In this document: piece by piece, positions 23,501-30,449 of the stretch | How positions within the stretch are numbered: position 1 is the stretch's first letter | Layout of the letters: the number at the start of each line of letters is the position of its first letter | Origin: Heliopora coerulea | Taxonomy: Eukaryota > Cnidaria > Anthozoa > Scleralcyonacea > Helioporidae | DNA: 64,000 nucleotides | NCBI GenBank assembly: GCA_030142905.1 | Contig: JASJOG010000069.1 | Location: forward strand, 124,001-188,000 | Direction: 5' to 3' | Notes under the pieces: generated by a model | What the model was told of the DNA's origin: nothing | What the model saw: only the letters and a program-made list of their open reading frames with translations | The model's database searches: none | Position numbers and translations under genes: made by a program

Positions 23501-24281
23501 ATCAGTCAATCGCTTAATAGTTGTGTTTAAAGGTTACAGATGTCTCCATAATTACGTTCGTTAAAAAAGCGTAAAATGTAATTGGAAAGAGGGCTTGATT
23601 TTCAAGAATTTTGAGAAGTAAAGTTCCTGAGTTATTGTCTCCCATAAAATCAATTGTTGAACTACAGTTGTTTGTCGTCAATACTTACTTGACCTAAACT
23701 TGAAGAGAAGACATCAGGGTGTTCTGCCCGTTCAAAACGATCTTAGATGTTTTTTAGGCAGCTTTCGTCTCCTCTTATAAGATTATTAATCAGCTGCATA
23801 ACCAGTTTAAGTCATCGCAAGTAAACTAATAGTACTTTATGCGCTTGGTCTTCAGTAATGAAATTGGACAACACGGTAGGTACAAACGGTACTGGTTACA
23901 TTCCATACAATATGCCTCAAATAAATAAATTTTATCAATGATAAAGACTGCATGTATATGAACGATTCCTATGCTTTTCGTACTAAAAGATTCTTGAGCA
24001 TGCGTGACGTTAGGGAAGATAAGTCTTTATTGCTCTCATGTTATTCCGCCGACCTTGACCTGTCTTAAAATTTAAGACATAGATTTTGCTTTCAAACTGA
24101 AAACGTGTTTGCTTTTTCTTTTGTTCTGTTTTGTAGAAGTCGTACTGTGACGAGAGGTCTTAATAAAGGATCAAAAGAGGATTTGAAATCATCTCTTGAG
24201 AAACAGGTTACGCGAGCCAGTGAAAGTATCGAGTCAATTTTGAGGCTATTTTTTATCGAAGAGAAAAGCAGCCTTATTTGA
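1409..24281 (+). CDS. INTS10: Integrator complex subunit 10, C-terminal 537 residues (14 exons)
   Basis: INTS10 is a nuclear subunit of Integrator, the complex that cleaves nascent RNA polymerase II transcripts (snRNA 3' ends and promoter-proximal attenuation). Exons: 1409-1653, 2369-2634, 4971-5061, 8307-8343, 9272-9314, 9540-9632, 9711-9793, 9907-9981, 12362-12421, 16490-16634, 21854-21933, 22079-22241, 23244-23331, 24137-24281. All junctions are AG/GT and all phases agree, giving 537 codons plus TGA. Identity comes from collinear similarity to vertebrate INTS10: the [19 protein letters not shown] block, NMLEEFAYL near the end, and the terminal TVTRG motif. Vertebrate INTS10 is about 710 residues, so roughly 200 N-terminal residues lie left of the window. 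Introns are loaded with repeats. Exon assembly is inferred from sequence without transcript evidence. Confidence 0.9.
2635..4970 (+). other. INTS10 intron; only tRNA-like relics near its 3' end
   Basis: No coding exon is visible here. Two weak B-box-like relics lie at 4565-4600 (GGTATCGGGTTCAAATCCCC) and 4828-4850 (ACGGGTTCGATTCTTGTCTGG), each followed by similar text (GGAACstTTTTCTG-like and a CTGC tract). They suggest two decayed tRNA-derived SINE copies on the + strand. The remainder, 2635-4530, shows AT-rich sequence without a motif I recognise. Confidence 0.4.
4971..9981 (+). CDS. INTS10: INTS10 exons 3-8 of the window
   Basis: Exon 4971-5061 encodes [14 protein letters not shown] (vertebrate VPLVLLEDVSN). 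Exon 8307-8343 is only 37 bp and encodes the basic stretch [12 protein letters not shown], probably part of a nuclear localisation region. Exon 9272-9314 ends at GTAAGT. Exon 9540-9632 encodes [18 protein letters not shown]. Exon 9711-9793 encodes [16 protein letters not shown] (vertebrate EFTRICLAWKTDTWLW). Exon 9907-9981 starts [10 protein letters not shown] (vertebrate GQYKKAIASL). Split codons rebuild correctly at each junction. The 18-bp gap between the last donor and the LINE tail at 10000 shows how close a retroelement landed to a splice site. Confidence 0.85.
5723..6174. mobile_element. Short Penelope-derived element with 16-bp target duplication
   Basis: ATACTGCTCTTTAAGT occurs at 5723-5738 and again at 6159-6174 in the same orientation, a perfect 16-bp direct repeat that looks like a target-site duplication. 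The 420 bp between (5739-6158) begin and end with inverted arms (AAAGACAAAACATATTC and the reverse complement near 6118-6135). They carry a hammerhead-like core at 6018-6046: CTGAAGA, a GATTTT/AAAATC stem, then GAAA. The same family recurs at 51454-51739. There is no coding capacity. Confidence 0.65.
6431..7135. mobile_element. Foldback element with long imperfect inverted arms
   Basis: The left arm (about 6431-6600) reads GGTAGAGCCCTTGAATTCAA and TTCCATATCTGGAATGCTAA. The right arm (about 6955-7135) is its reverse complement with scattered mismatches. Both arms contain CAAGATGGCCGCCCATGGAG followed by a GACGTCAGTTTCAGTC block. The centre is unrelated AT-rich sequence. The 124-residue open frame on the minus strand runs through an arm and the spacer and has no recognisable domain, so I do not call it a gene. 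Confidence 0.7.
7136..8306 (+). other. INTS10 intron sequence without recognised features
   Basis: This stretch has no exon and no motif I recognise. Several G-runs (for example 7867-7874) and a GCGCCACTG-like terminus near 7999-8007 hint at decayed DNA-transposon ends, but no partner terminus was found. Confidence 0.3.
10000..10585 (-). pseudogene. Non-LTR retrotransposon 3' end (reverse transcriptase C-terminus, degenerate)
   Basis: Read on the minus strand from about 10585 to 10000, the sequence encodes [15 protein letters not shown], then [28 protein letters not shown] and [17 protein letters not shown], with stops and frameshifts. This is the thumb and post-RT tail of LINE reverse transcriptases of the L1/RTE type. 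It ends in a (GAA)n tail (10001-10018 as CTT repeats on the + strand). The 5' part is missing, the usual result of incomplete target-primed reverse transcription. The clade is uncertain. Confidence 0.7.
11255..11790. repeat. Cluster of related hairpin repeats
   Basis: At 11262-11293 CCGTGTTTGGATA is followed after four bases by its perfect reverse complement. Two related blocks follow: around 11340-11400 (TTATAAAAGAAACACGTAAC ... GATTCAAACACTTG) and 11599-11665 (TTATAAAAGAAATACCAGTT ... GATCAAAACACTTG). Around 11747-11775 the sequence reads TTTGGATCACATTATCCAAA and then CACGGGAATCCATCTGG. The shared words suggest several decayed copies of one small inverted-repeat element. Confidence 0.5.
12362..16634 (+). 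CDS. INTS10: INTS10 exons 9-10 of the window
   Basis: Exon 12362-12421 is a 60-bp phase 0-0 exon (after GTTATTAG, before GTAGGA) encoding [20 protein letters not shown]. It aligns without gaps to the vertebrate RALIQLATCHFALGEYR segment. Exon 16490-16634 starts after TTTCTAG, reads [19 protein letters not shown] and ends with one base of a codon before GTGAGT. It continues the vertebrate MTCEKVLDLM alignment. The second half of this exon is lysine/arginine/serine rich and poorly conserved. The introns on either side carry the Penelope-like and Dong-like elements. Confidence 0.75.
12699..12828. mobile_element. 130-bp near-palindromic hairpin element
   Basis: The left arm (12699 to about 12762) begins GCTCAGCTCAAGATTCTAAT. 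The right arm ends with the reverse complement (ATTAGAATCTTGAGCTGAGC, 12809-12828). Arms of about 60 bp pair with a few mismatches across a short loop, so almost the whole element is one hairpin, as in small MITEs. It sits in the INTS10 intron just after the 12362-12421 exon. Confidence 0.75.
13380..13610 (+). repeat. Degenerate tandem repeat rich in CACAACGCAAATAGAAAAGC
   Basis: Words such as CACAACGCAAATAGAAAAGC, GCTACAAC and AAAAAGTCACA recur in register over about 200 bp, with a period near 30-40 bp and substitutions in each copy. No coding potential was seen. Confidence 0.5.
13719..14215. mobile_element. Nested inverted-repeat elements around a tRNA-like domain
   Basis: An outer inverted repeat (TTGGATTCGACAATA near 13720 and TATTGTCGAATCCAAG near 13970) flanks an inner element at 13781-13956. 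Adjacent on the right, 13985-14215 is another palindrome: arms of about 100 bp starting TCCGAAGATATGAAAAATAA and including GTAGGCAACTA and ACAGATTTTCTTTTTTT pair across a 35-bp loop. The layout reads as an insertion of the tRNA-like element into a palindromic MITE. Confidence 0.6.
13781..13956 (-). mobile_element. tRNA-like domain inside a 16-bp terminal-inverted-repeat element
   Basis: AGGTAGATGAACGATC at 13781-13796 and its perfect reverse complement at 13941-13956 bound a 176-bp unit. Inside, 13828-13900 on the minus strand has a tRNA-like layout: A-box-like GGTAGCTCAATGG, B-box GGTTCGATCCC, D and T arms that pair. Downstream of the tRNA-like part a small hairpin (CTCAGAAATCATTTTCTGAG) is shared with the copies at 26.1-26.4 kb. 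A tRNA head is a SINE feature and terminal inverted repeats are a DNA-transposon feature, so the unit is chimeric. Confidence 0.6.
14216..15565 (+). pseudogene. Penelope-like retroelement: reverse transcriptase and GIY-YIG, decayed
   Basis: Penelope-like elements encode a telomerase-related reverse transcriptase fused to a GIY-YIG endonuclease. Frame 14216-14437 contains [11 protein letters not shown] (RT motif A, normally VSFDVxSLF). Frame 14546-15040 contains [12 protein letters not shown] (catalytic YVDD replaced by CVDD) and then [16 protein letters not shown], a family hallmark. Frame 15281-15565 contains [17 protein letters not shown], the GIY-YIG core, then [16 protein letters not shown]. 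At least three frameshifts or stops separate these pieces. It is a dead copy, same sense as INTS10, inside its intron. Confidence 0.85.
16289..16325 (-). ncRNA. Hammerhead-like motif relic
   Basis: The minus strand reads TCATGAAGGGCTTTTGCTC then GAAACATCAGTGCC. The layout (TGA(A/T)GA-like box, hairpin, GAAA, short spacer with AGT) is the hammerhead core of Penelope-like element repeats, but the CTGATGA box is altered. It lies 165 bp before an INTS10 exon. Probably inactive. Confidence 0.4.
16778..17575 (-). pseudogene. Dong/R4-like retrotransposon fragment A (3' part)
   Basis: On the minus strand 17564-17322 encodes [17 protein letters not shown] (RT catalytic FMDD region) and EGYKYLGIL. 17128-16862 encodes [17 protein letters not shown] and [15 protein letters not shown], the segment after the RT in this family. 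No restriction-like endonuclease domain remains. The element ends in a (TAA)n tail (16781-16812 as ATT repeats on +). The upstream part stops at about 17575, where the tail of the larger copy begins. Confidence 0.7.
17681..18140 (-). pseudogene. Restriction-like endonuclease domain of retrotransposon B
   Basis: The domain begins [17 protein letters not shown] and carries the motif [11 protein letters not shown] followed after a TAG stop by [18 protein letters not shown], the PD...xDxxxP signature of R2/R4-type endonucleases. It then reads [19 protein letters not shown], a conserved block near the end of such proteins. In target-primed reverse transcription this domain nicks the target. The internal stop shows the copy is dead. 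Confidence 0.72.
18772..19959 (-). pseudogene. Reverse transcriptase core of retrotransposon B
   Basis: Two frames (19959-19570 and 19401-18772) are separated by a stretch with stops that still encodes recognisable RT sequence, for example [18 protein letters not shown] (motif A, D in WIDYKKAYD). Motif B is [13 protein letters not shown] and motif C is FMDD. The YLGIL motif near the end of the palm is intact ([16 protein letters not shown]). All three metal-binding aspartates are still present, so decay is in frame integrity and not in the active site. Confidence 0.78.
20479..20540. repeat. (ATT)n microsatellite, about 62 bp
   Basis: Roughly 20 uninterrupted ATT units lie between the 5' side of retrotransposon B and further sequence upstream of it. 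On the minus strand it is (TAA)n, matching the tails of fragments A and B. It may be the tail of a third, otherwise unrecognised element at 20541 onwards. Confidence 0.9.
20541..21853. other. INTS10 intron sequence of unknown origin
   Basis: No exon or protein similarity is seen. Sequence at 20541-21075 is less AT-rich and repeats words such as ACTTCCAACCAGTTAAGG and CTGCCAGCCAATTAAGGC. It could be the 3' untranslated part of a further Dong/R4-like element or an unrelated repeat. Confidence 0.3.
21854..24281 (+). CDS. INTS10: INTS10 exons 11-14 of the window (C-terminus)
   Basis: Exon 21854-21933 encodes [16 protein letters not shown]. Exon 22079-22241 encodes [19 protein letters not shown] and [17 protein letters not shown], the best-conserved block. 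Exon 23244-23331 encodes [20 protein letters not shown]. Exon 24137-24281 encodes [19 protein letters not shown] and ends with the TGA at 24279-24281. The vertebrate C-terminus (TVTRGITKGVKEDF) aligns to the last residues, so the stop is the true end. A GT at 24209 inside the last exon was not used because similarity continues through it. Confidence 0.92.
22700..22862 (+). repeat. Degenerate GATGTA hexanucleotide repeat
   Basis: GATGTA and near variants (GATGTAGTTGAAG, GATTTAGATATTG, GATGTAGATGTAGATGTAG) recur over about 160 bp. The stretch stays open in one frame (aspartate/valine alternation), which is expected for a hexamer repeat and is not evidence of an exon. It lies in the intron between the 22079 and 23244 exons of INTS10. 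Confidence 0.6.
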
Positions 24282-26090
24282 TTAGAACTATGAGTTCTAA
24301 TCTAAGGAAAAGATGATACTCTTTGTAATATCCTTCAAGTTGGGTGCGACGTAATGAACAAATTGTGTTACTTACGGAACAACGATAGAGAAATTAACTA
24401 GGAAGTTGTCAACCTTTTTCTTAGTGCAAGTATTTGTAGACAACCGACAAGATGTAAAAAGGTGCTCTCTTCCTATAACGCTGGCCAACTTCTTATTTAA
24501 ATACGGTGTGTCAAGTAACCAGGTATTTTGCAAACAATAGGTCAGTTACCTGATGACGAACTATCATGATTAACTATGAAATTTTGTGTCTGTTATAGCA
24601 AAACCAAAGGACGACGGAAAGCCGGAAGACTGAAAATCAGCTGAAAATGAAAATAGAAAAATTTCGTTTCCTAACTTTTCGAACAAAGGCCTTACGCCAG
24701 AGTGGATAGTACGGGAGGTTTTTATATTTAAACAAGTCATGTGACAATAAAATTACGCACACACTTGTGAAAATTGAGAACAAAATAATTGCCAAGGCGT
24801 AAATAATGGCATATCATTTGCAATTTAAGGGGCTGTTTATATGGTCTCGGCATACCAAAGCATCCAGGTCAACCGGGATGAGTTTTGTCTCTGATTTATA
24901 TGCAGTGTAAAAATGCAGTTTATAAACGGGAAACTGTACAAAATGGAGATCGAAAAGTGATTCTCATGCTGATAATACACGTTACTTCGTCCAGCAAGTT
25001 ATTTCAGCTACACAGAATTGTGCATATTTCTTGAGCAGTATATATCAAAACACAAAGCGACATTTTTCTCACCGTTTTTGGAGGCTTCAAATGCTCTCTC
25101 ACTGCTTCAGACGCCATTCTGAATTGTATATAGCATGCTCAATTCAATTCATTTTATTCCAGTTAACTGGGAGGGACGTAGTTCTCTATATAAACGCAAA
25201 TTAGAAATATCAAGAAAGTGTAGAAAGAACTGAGATCCCGAGTGCTTGGAATGTCCCAGCAAATCGGGATCATTCAGAAAGGCCTTTGGACGTCGATCAG
25301 CAAACAGACGGGACCAGGAATCGACAAAAGGGAAGTAGATACAAGGGAGGGGTAGTGGGTGGGAGCTAAAATAGATAAAACTCAAGGGAACAAATTTCAA
25401 GGTGATGTCTATCTGCCCTGGTATGACAAAAGCAGTAACTTGAAAGACAAGACAAAGAAAGTCTTCTTAAGGGGCAACGCAAGCATAAATACAAACACAC
25501 AAAATAAGCACAAGCGCAAGCAAGAAGAGCTAGGCAAAAGAGAAAACAAAGGTTCTTTTCTCTTGCGCTTGAGTTTGTTTTGCCTCGGTTCACACGTAAA
25601 TTTCGTTTGTGCTTGTGCTTGCATTTGCACACTCGTGTGAACCAGGCTTTAGCATGTGTGCTTTGTTCATTGGGATTTTTCCCTTTCAATTTACTTTTCT
25701 TTTTTTTTTTGTCTAGCAATTTAATAGCAAAATTAATTGCGATTTATTCCCTGGAGTTTTTATCCATGACAGTTGACCTACCATTATTTACATCTCAATA
25801 GTTTGTCTTGGTCTTCGTAATCGATTCGATCATTTCACTGTTACAATGCTTTTTGCAGTATTAGAAACCTCGCCAACTTTCAAATTTACTTCACGTTTCA
25901 TTAACCGACGAAGGGCCATCTCTTAAAAAGTTAGGATTTTTCTACTTTCATTTTGTATTTCGGAATCGTCCTCAGGGTAACAGGCGTGAAGAGAAAGTTT
26001 TCTGTTCATGTTACATTGAGGATGGTGATGAAATAGAATTGAAATACTGCACATCCTTCTGGATAAGCGTTGGGTTGTCTCAAATAATCT
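24282..26090. other. Intergenic start, INTS10 3' side; no gene recognised
   Basis: Open frames at 25359-25801 on both strands run through a low-complexity region built from AAGCAC, CAAGCG and CTTGCG words and are not credible proteins. AACCAGGCTTTAG at 25641-25653 matches the right end of the small hairpin element at 28899-29066. Nothing else is supported. Confidence 0.4.
24746..24751 (+). promoter_or_regulatory. Candidate INTS10 polyadenylation signal
   Basis: A canonical AATAAA hexamer lies 465 bp downstream of the INTS10 stop codon on the + strand. I saw no closer AATAAA. Use of this signal is inferred; no transcript end is visible. Confidence 0.3.
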
Positions 26091-26097
26091 GAGGTTA

Positions 26098-26416
26098 TAA
26101 CGAATGCGGGTTCGATCCCCGTCTGGAGCTCAGAAATCATTTTCTGAGTATTGAGCTTGAAGATCGTTCATCTACCATAGTATATCCAAGCTCTCACGTT
26201 TCTCTAACATCAAACAGTTTCAATCATTATTAATATATAGTGGCTTCCGCTTAGGCCGCACATATATATCGAATTTGCACCCTAGCTCACCATCTGAGTC
26301 TCGGTAGCTCAATGGTTAGAGCGTCTAACCGGTCATCAGAAGGTTGCGGGTTCGATCCCCGTCTGGGGCTCAGAAATCATTTTCTGAGTATCGAGCTTGA
26401 AGATCGTTCATCTACC
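26098..26416 (+). mobile_element. Two tandem tRNA-like repeat units
   Basis: The tail of a first copy (26098-26176) starts at a B box (GGGTTCGATCCCCGTCTGG) and ends GATCGTTCATCTACC. A second copy (about 26250-26416) holds a complete 73-nt tRNA-like segment at 26298-26370 (GGTAGCTCAATGGTTAGAGC, GGGTTCGATCCCCG). Both share the CTCAGAAATCATTTTCTGAG hairpin and the terminal GATCGTTCATCTACC with the inverted copy at 13781-13956. The arms of a cloverleaf can be drawn, but the anticodon loop is irregular, so it is a repeat and not a tRNA gene. Confidence 0.65.
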
Positions 26417-27376
26417 ACCTCAATTTTTACAGTTCATTTTGCAGTGTATGTTAATCTTGAAATTTTCTGTTTTCAGTTTCGGCAATTTTTCAACGTTTAT
26501 TACGCAACATTCTATTTTCATCAAAGCACAAAGAGTCAGCTGAAGGCTAACGCTATCCAGATTTGGTTTCTTACGAAAGACAATCCATTAGTTATTTTAT
26601 TTCAGTAGGAATATTCTTAGAACGACATATGCCCGTAGTACTTTAGTTTCAGCCAGAACACGGACTTGCTCGAAATTTGTGGCTATTTAGGAACCATCCA
26701 TATCCCCAATTACAATTAGATTCAGTGTTCTATCTAAGCCTAAAAGAAAGGCGCTCCACTCTTTCATTTTCACAAGTGCCCTTTCGTTTTGCTGAATGCC
26801 CCTATCATTTCCCTAGCCATTTCCATACTGTCAGTGGCGTAGTACAAACATTGCTTCGAAGTGCAAGCTCCATATACAAATTTCCCACCCTCCCATTTTT
26901 TTTAACCTGACTTGGTCTACTGTCTTTTATTATTAGACTTCATTTATTCTTGTCCAATAAGTTCGACAGACGGATAAAAAAGTCCGGCGATATTACGGCA
27001 ATAATGTTGCAAACCAATTTTTTGTCGCACTTTTTCTCCTTGGTAGTTTTGAAATCCTTCCGGGCTTTGTTAATAATATGCGACAATGGCTCAATTTCTT
27101 AGTCGTCATTTGTATGTTGACGTACCGAAAAATATTTTGACCTGTAAAATGGGCTGCGATACTGCTTACTGCACACACTGAACTGTCAATAAGGTACATA
27201 TATTTACCTGATGTTTTTTTCAATATTGGTAGTCAGTTTCTGGTGACTTTCATCTAAAAAGAGGCAAATTGATAATTGAACTACGTCACCTTCTGGAGCT
27301 ATTATGAAAAACTGATTTGAGATACTGTGGTGGCCACGTCTCAAAGAAGTAGCTGCTATTGGTACTGGGTTTGTTT
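26417..27376. other. Intergenic sequence without recognised features
   Basis: No gene and no complete element is seen. CAGTGGCGTAGTAC at 26830-26843 resembles a hAT-type terminus (compare 41895) but I found no matching right end. Confidence 0.3.
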
Positions 27377-28547
27377 TTAAGGTGGTTCGATACCCTAAAA
27401 AAGCCCAGTTTCATTGCTGACTTTTCAAACTTTACTAATTTGAATAAAGGAAATATATTCTGTTAATGGACATGAATGTTTCCCTGATATTTCCAAAAAC
27501 GTTTAGGTCCACCCATTCACTTCCAAACCAGTCAACCCCGCCATACTAACCACGCCTAATCGCAACTCTCGAAAAGCATGGGTTACGAGAAACATGATAT
27601 CTCCAAAACTATTGGTATTGAAGACTCGAGTAACATTGATAACATTGACAATAGAGTAACATTGATAGGAGTTCTGTGCAATGAACCACTTTCAACACCA
27701 GCGGATCCAGACTTGGCTGAAAGAGGGGGGGGTTGCCTGGGAATAGTAATTAAACGGTAAAATTTTCTGTTCTGCTATGAGTGTCTCCAGAGAAATCATG
27801 TTAAGTTGTTTGGGATTGTTTTTAGTGACCACTGAGGTATTCAAGCGTGAATTTATAGAATTTACCAGAGTGTGCAACTAAAAGACCTTTTAACTAGAGT
27901 TTTATAAACTACGTGGAAGATCAACACTTGTAGCTGTTTTCTTTTTCGTACTTCTTCAGTAAGTAAGCCAATTTTATAATAAATTACACTTCTTATTATC
28001 TTACTAAATTGGGGGGCCCAGGCCCCTCGGGACCCACCCTGGATCTGCGACTGTTCAAGTTTGTGAGGCTAGTATGTGTTGAAAAATTAGTGTGCAACGT
28101 TATAACATTTTTTTCCTGAAAGAACTTTAAAAAACTATATAGTATGCATAGGTTGTCCAAGACATCTCATTTTGGTTCATTGCACAGCTAAGAGGTTCAC
28201 AAATGGATGGTGAAAATTTCAGATCAATATCTCGCATAGTTTTTAAGAAATTATATTTCGTTGGTTGAACGGGACCCTAAAAACAAGAGTTTGCGAAATC
28301 AAGTTCAAAAGTGAATACTGTTTTTCCAGCGACTTTTTTCTTATATTTTTTAGCTTAAAATCAGCAAAATAACTGGAGATTTATGGATAGAAAATGCGTA
28401 AATAAAAGCGGTTTTCACGGAAATGAACATCACAAGAACGAGGTATTTTGTAGAATGGTTATTTCAAATAAGGAGCCTGAAAAATGCATTTTCTCTTTAT
28501 TCACCAAAATTACTTTTGTCAAATTTTAGGGTATCGAGCCACCTTAA
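27377..28547. mobile_element. TTAA-flanked element with about 20-bp terminal inverted repeats
   Basis: TTAAGGTGGTTCGATACCC at 27377 pairs with the reverse complement ending at 28547 with one mismatch (CTCG in place of TTCG on the same strand). TTAA at both outer ends fits a TTAA target as used by piggyBac-type transposons. No transposase is present. A second inverted pair inside (GCGGATCCAG near 27701 and CTGGATCTGC near 28039) together with G-rich tracts suggests a nested insertion at about 27700-28050. Confidence 0.65.
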
Positions 28548-28898
28548 CATGTCCATTCAATAAACCCATTTCAACCTCGTTCCTGATCCCGAGTTTACCA
28601 AGGATAAAAGTCGAAAATTGCATAACCAAAACTAAAAAAGTTGTGAGTTGGGTAGGGCAATAGCGTTAAGTATGGTAAATTTTGGCAGTGGTACACTTTG
28701 GGAACTGGTAAATGAAATAAATACGTTTTGAGCAGGCGGTTTTCATTAAATTCTTTGAACGTTTGCATGGCGATATTCGCGGTTATAGTTAGATTTCTGG
28801 TACACACGAGGTAAGCTGTTGACTTTCGTTGTTTTAATTGACCTTGATGACGTTCTTGTCCACGAAATGTTAGTGTTTATTTCAACAGTTAGCTTCCA

Positions 28899-29066
28899 TA
28901 AAGCCTGGTTTCCATTAAATCGTTAGAATCGCAAGAATCACAATCGCAATCGCAAAAATCGCAATAATCCTATATTTGCGATTTAGTCGCTTGAGTCGCG
29001 AGGGTCGCGACGACTGCTACGACACAATTTTTACGATTCTTGCGACTTAATGGAAACCAGGCTTTA
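28899..29066. mobile_element. 168-bp MITE with termini TAAAGCCTGGTTTCCATTAA
   Basis: The terminal 20 bp are perfectly inverted (right end TTAATGGAAACCAGGCTTTA). The interior is built of short AATCGCAA-type words that also pair across the centre, so the whole unit can fold back. A truncated copy of the left end lies at 31266-31298. The TA at the termini is compatible with a TA target. Confidence 0.75.
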
Positions 29067-29280
29067 AACTTTACTCTGCTTCATTGTCTTGCAGTGTTAC
29101 TGAGATCTCCAGCGGAAACTGAGGGAAAACCCGAATTACTGAACATTATACAGAAATTAAAACATTTTGCCTCTGTATAATCATCGGAGTCAAGTCAGGT
29201 GGGTGAGTATTGTCGTGGTAGAGCATCCCTTGGTATAACACCGTAATAAGTTTCAGAACAAATATTAATGCCCAGCAAAG

Positions 29281-30315
29281 TACAATTTTTTCTGTTAAGG
29301 ACTGCCACTTTATTTTTAATGGCTCTCTGTACGAACAAATTGATGGAGTCGCCATGGGTTCTCCCCTTGGACCTCTTTTTGCAGACATCTTCTTATCCTC
29401 TCATGAAAAATCTTGGCTTGATAATTGTCCTTCCAACTTCAAGCCCAGTTACTATCGTAGATATGTTGATGATTGTTTTCTACTTTTCCCTTCCCCTGGT
29501 CACATTCCCTTGTTTCTTAATTTCCTTAACCGTCAACATCCAAATATAAACTTTACCTTTGAAACCGAATCCAACCGCTCATTACCTTTTCTCGACATTG
29601 ACATCACCCGTCATAGGGGCACTTTTACCACTTCTGTTTATCGTAAACCCACATTCACTGGTCTTTTCACAAGTTTTCACAGCTTTATACCTTTCACTTA
29701 CAAACAAGGCCTAATTCTTTCACTGCTCCATCGCTGTTTCAACATCTGCTCCAGTTATGAAAATTTCCACAAAGAACTTGAAATGTTAAAAAATATCTTT
29801 AAAACCAATGGCTTTCCTACCCATTTATTTGACAAATGCGATTCTCTTTTCTTGGACAAAACCTTCACATCCAAACCAGTCCTTCACACAGTCCCCAAAA
29901 AGGTCTTATACTTTTCTCTTCCCTTCAGTGGCTGTCACTCTCTTCAAATCCGCACTCAAATTTTAAAACTGTGCTCCTCAGCTTACCCTCACATTAGAAT
30001 TCGTTTTGTTTTTCAACCAGGCAAGCGACTTGCTCATCTTTTCAACTTTAAGGACAGGACTCCTAAAATTCTGAGGTCTCGTGTCGTTTATTCTTACACG
30101 TGTCAATGCTGCTCCGCATTGTATGTGGGCCAAACGGCCCGTCACTTACATACACGAGCCTCTGATGATCTAGGAGTCTCTGTCTTGACGACTTCAAAAT
30201 CCTATCCTCCTGTTCTTCTGCCTCTGAACTTTTGGTAAGAGAAAGTCTTATTATTTCTAAACTTAAACCTCCCTTGAATACCAATCTAAGCTCTGTTCCT
30301 CTCTCTCTCTTTTAA
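29281..30315 (+). pseudogene. Penelope-like RT plus GIY-YIG endonuclease, truncated
   Basis: The frame opens before the first ATG: FIFNGSLYEQIDGVAMGSPL precedes MGSPLGPLFADIFL, so the protein is cut at its 5' side and not started there. RT motifs: YRRYVDDCFLLF (catalytic YVDD), LPFLDIDITR, TSVYRKPTFTGLFTSF. The GIY-YIG part is VVYSYTCQCCSALYVGQTARHLHTR. After ASDDLGVS a deletion shifts the frame: the expected C-terminus (ILSSCSSASELLVRESL) continues in another frame from about 30195 to 30315. The protein is therefore not functional as it stands. Confidence 0.85.
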
Positions 30316-30414
30316 CCGCTCTTTCCATTTCCGTTTCCCATACATCTTGTAATATAACACCTACTTTGTATCTCTAACCTTGTAAATACAATAGCCGTTT
30401 AATTTATTCATACT

Positions 30415-30449
30415 CTGATGATGTTGCGAGTCGCAACGAAACGTTAGTC
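30415..30449 (+). ncRNA. Hammerhead ribozyme core of the Penelope-like element
   Basis: CTGATGA (30415-30421), a perfect 6-bp stem GTTGCG/CGCAAC with loop AGT (30423-30437), GAAA (30438-30441), then CGTTAGTC containing a GTC cleavage triplet. All conserved core boxes of the hammerhead are present. Hammerheads in Penelope-like element repeats are established in the literature; self-cleavage of this copy is inferred. Confidence 0.75.

Noticed and set aside
25359..25801. Overlapping frames on both strands
   Set aside because: Low-complexity AAGCAC/CTTGCG words create open frames in several phases at once.
26298..26370. Functional tRNA gene
   Set aside because: D and T arms and Pol III boxes look good, but the anticodon loop is irregular (mismatch in the stem, C at the position normally U) and the same segment recurs in repeats with a shared tail.
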